5,357 nucleotides of DNA from Eubacteriales Family XIII. Incertae Sedis bacterium (lineage in GTDB: Bacteria > Bacillota > Clostridia > Peptostreptococcales > Anaerovoracaceae): assembly GCA_031281765.1 (NCBI GenBank), contig JAITEX010000113.1, positions 1-5,357 of the forward strand. Direction: 5' to 3'. The notes under the pieces were generated by a model. The model did no database searches. It saw only the letters and a list, made by a program, of their open reading frames with translations, and was not told the origin of the DNA. How positions within the stretch are numbered: position 1 is the first letter of the stretch; every line of letters begins with the position of its first letter. The position numbers and the translations under genes were made by a program. Shown piece by piece: positions 5,257 to 5,357 of this stretch.

Positions 5257-5357
5257 ACCAATCGACATAAAAGGCTTGATTCTAACTATTAGAGGGAAGC
5301 AGGTACTTCTTGATAGTGATGTTGCTATGCTTTACGGTTATGAGACGAAACAAATTA
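5234..5357 (+). CDS. ORF6N-domain protein, N-terminal part (cut by window edge)
   Basis: Seen: 41 codons from ATG 5234 to the edge, still open. Residues 19-41 read TIRGKQVLLDSDVAMLYGYE followed by TKQ, then I at the edge; this is the start of the ORF6N domain (IRGqkVmLd.DlA.LYgveTk..N.aVkRN). In-frame TAG at 5222-5224 leaves this ATG as the first start. Its own ribosome-binding site is weak (GAGA at 5224-5227), so it may depend on translation of the overlapping small ORF. Known: ORF6N is a DNA-binding domain of phage and plasmid proteins, often antirepressor-like and shuffled with KilA-N, BRO-N and RhuM modules. The DNA here is about 36% GC, well below the upstream genes, in line with acquisition. 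The C-terminal domain, and hence the role, is not visible. Confidence 0.85.
   Translation, partial: MEDIIIVEPIDIKGLILTIRGKQVLLDSDVAMLYGYETKQI

Noticed and set aside
1..5357. tRNA, rRNA, CRISPR array, riboswitch or insertion sequence
   Set aside because: Gene-free stretches are all under 200 nt, and none shows repeat-spacer structure, cloverleaf arms, terminal inverted repeats or a recognisable riboswitch core.

Overview
The window reads as a chromosomal housekeeping cluster from a Gram-positive-type bacterium, most likely a member of Bacillota class Clostridia. All genes are on the + strand. The evidence is the gene set and order: LCP-family cell-wall ligases, then rho, a DUF1385 membrane protein and prmC. 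Starts are preceded by GGAGG-type Shine-Dalgarno sequences, and the promoter hexamers are of the sigma-A type. Coding DNA is GC-rich (a hand count of 2401-2460 gives about 62%), yet ATA is a common isoleucine codon. I cannot name a genus.

Layout. Positions 1-134 hold the last 43 codons of an LCP (LytR-CpsA-Psr) protein. Positions 187-1236 hold a complete second LCP protein, so the two are tandem paralogs. No intrinsic terminator follows. A good extended -10 promoter (1255-1282) and a roughly 127-nt leader with two small hairpins precede rho (1416-2981). This Rho carries a strongly acidic, probably disordered insert of about 100 residues between its N-terminal domain and its RNA-binding domain. 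After rho there is a perfect Shine-Dalgarno sequence with no ordinary start codon behind it, where many Clostridia have rpmE. A second putative promoter follows, then the DUF1385 membrane protein (3088-4167). Next comes prmC (4183-5052, TTG start), which encodes the methyltransferase acting on the GGQ glutamine of peptide release factors. The two are 15 nt apart and probably co-transcribed.

Right edge. Downstream of prmC, where prfA often lies in related genomes, composition falls to about 36% GC (hand count of 5221-5340) and the character changes. A C-rich, nearly G-free tract is followed by an almost consensus promoter (TTGACT, 17 nt, TATAAT). A quasi-palindrome is centred on its -10 box, as expected for a repressor-controlled gene. 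Then comes a 25-codon ORF whose first residues resemble the start of RhuM-family proteins. It overlaps, in another frame, the start of an ORF6N-domain protein that runs off the window. ORF6N proteins are typical of prophages and mobile accessory loci, so the window probably ends just inside an accessory insertion. This is the part most likely to lead to something new, but only 41 codons of the ORF6N gene are visible.

How the genes fit together. The left block is cell-envelope polymer attachment. The middle block couples transcription termination (Rho) with translation termination (PrmC), with a predicted metal-dependent membrane protein of unknown role between them. The right block is probably mobile.
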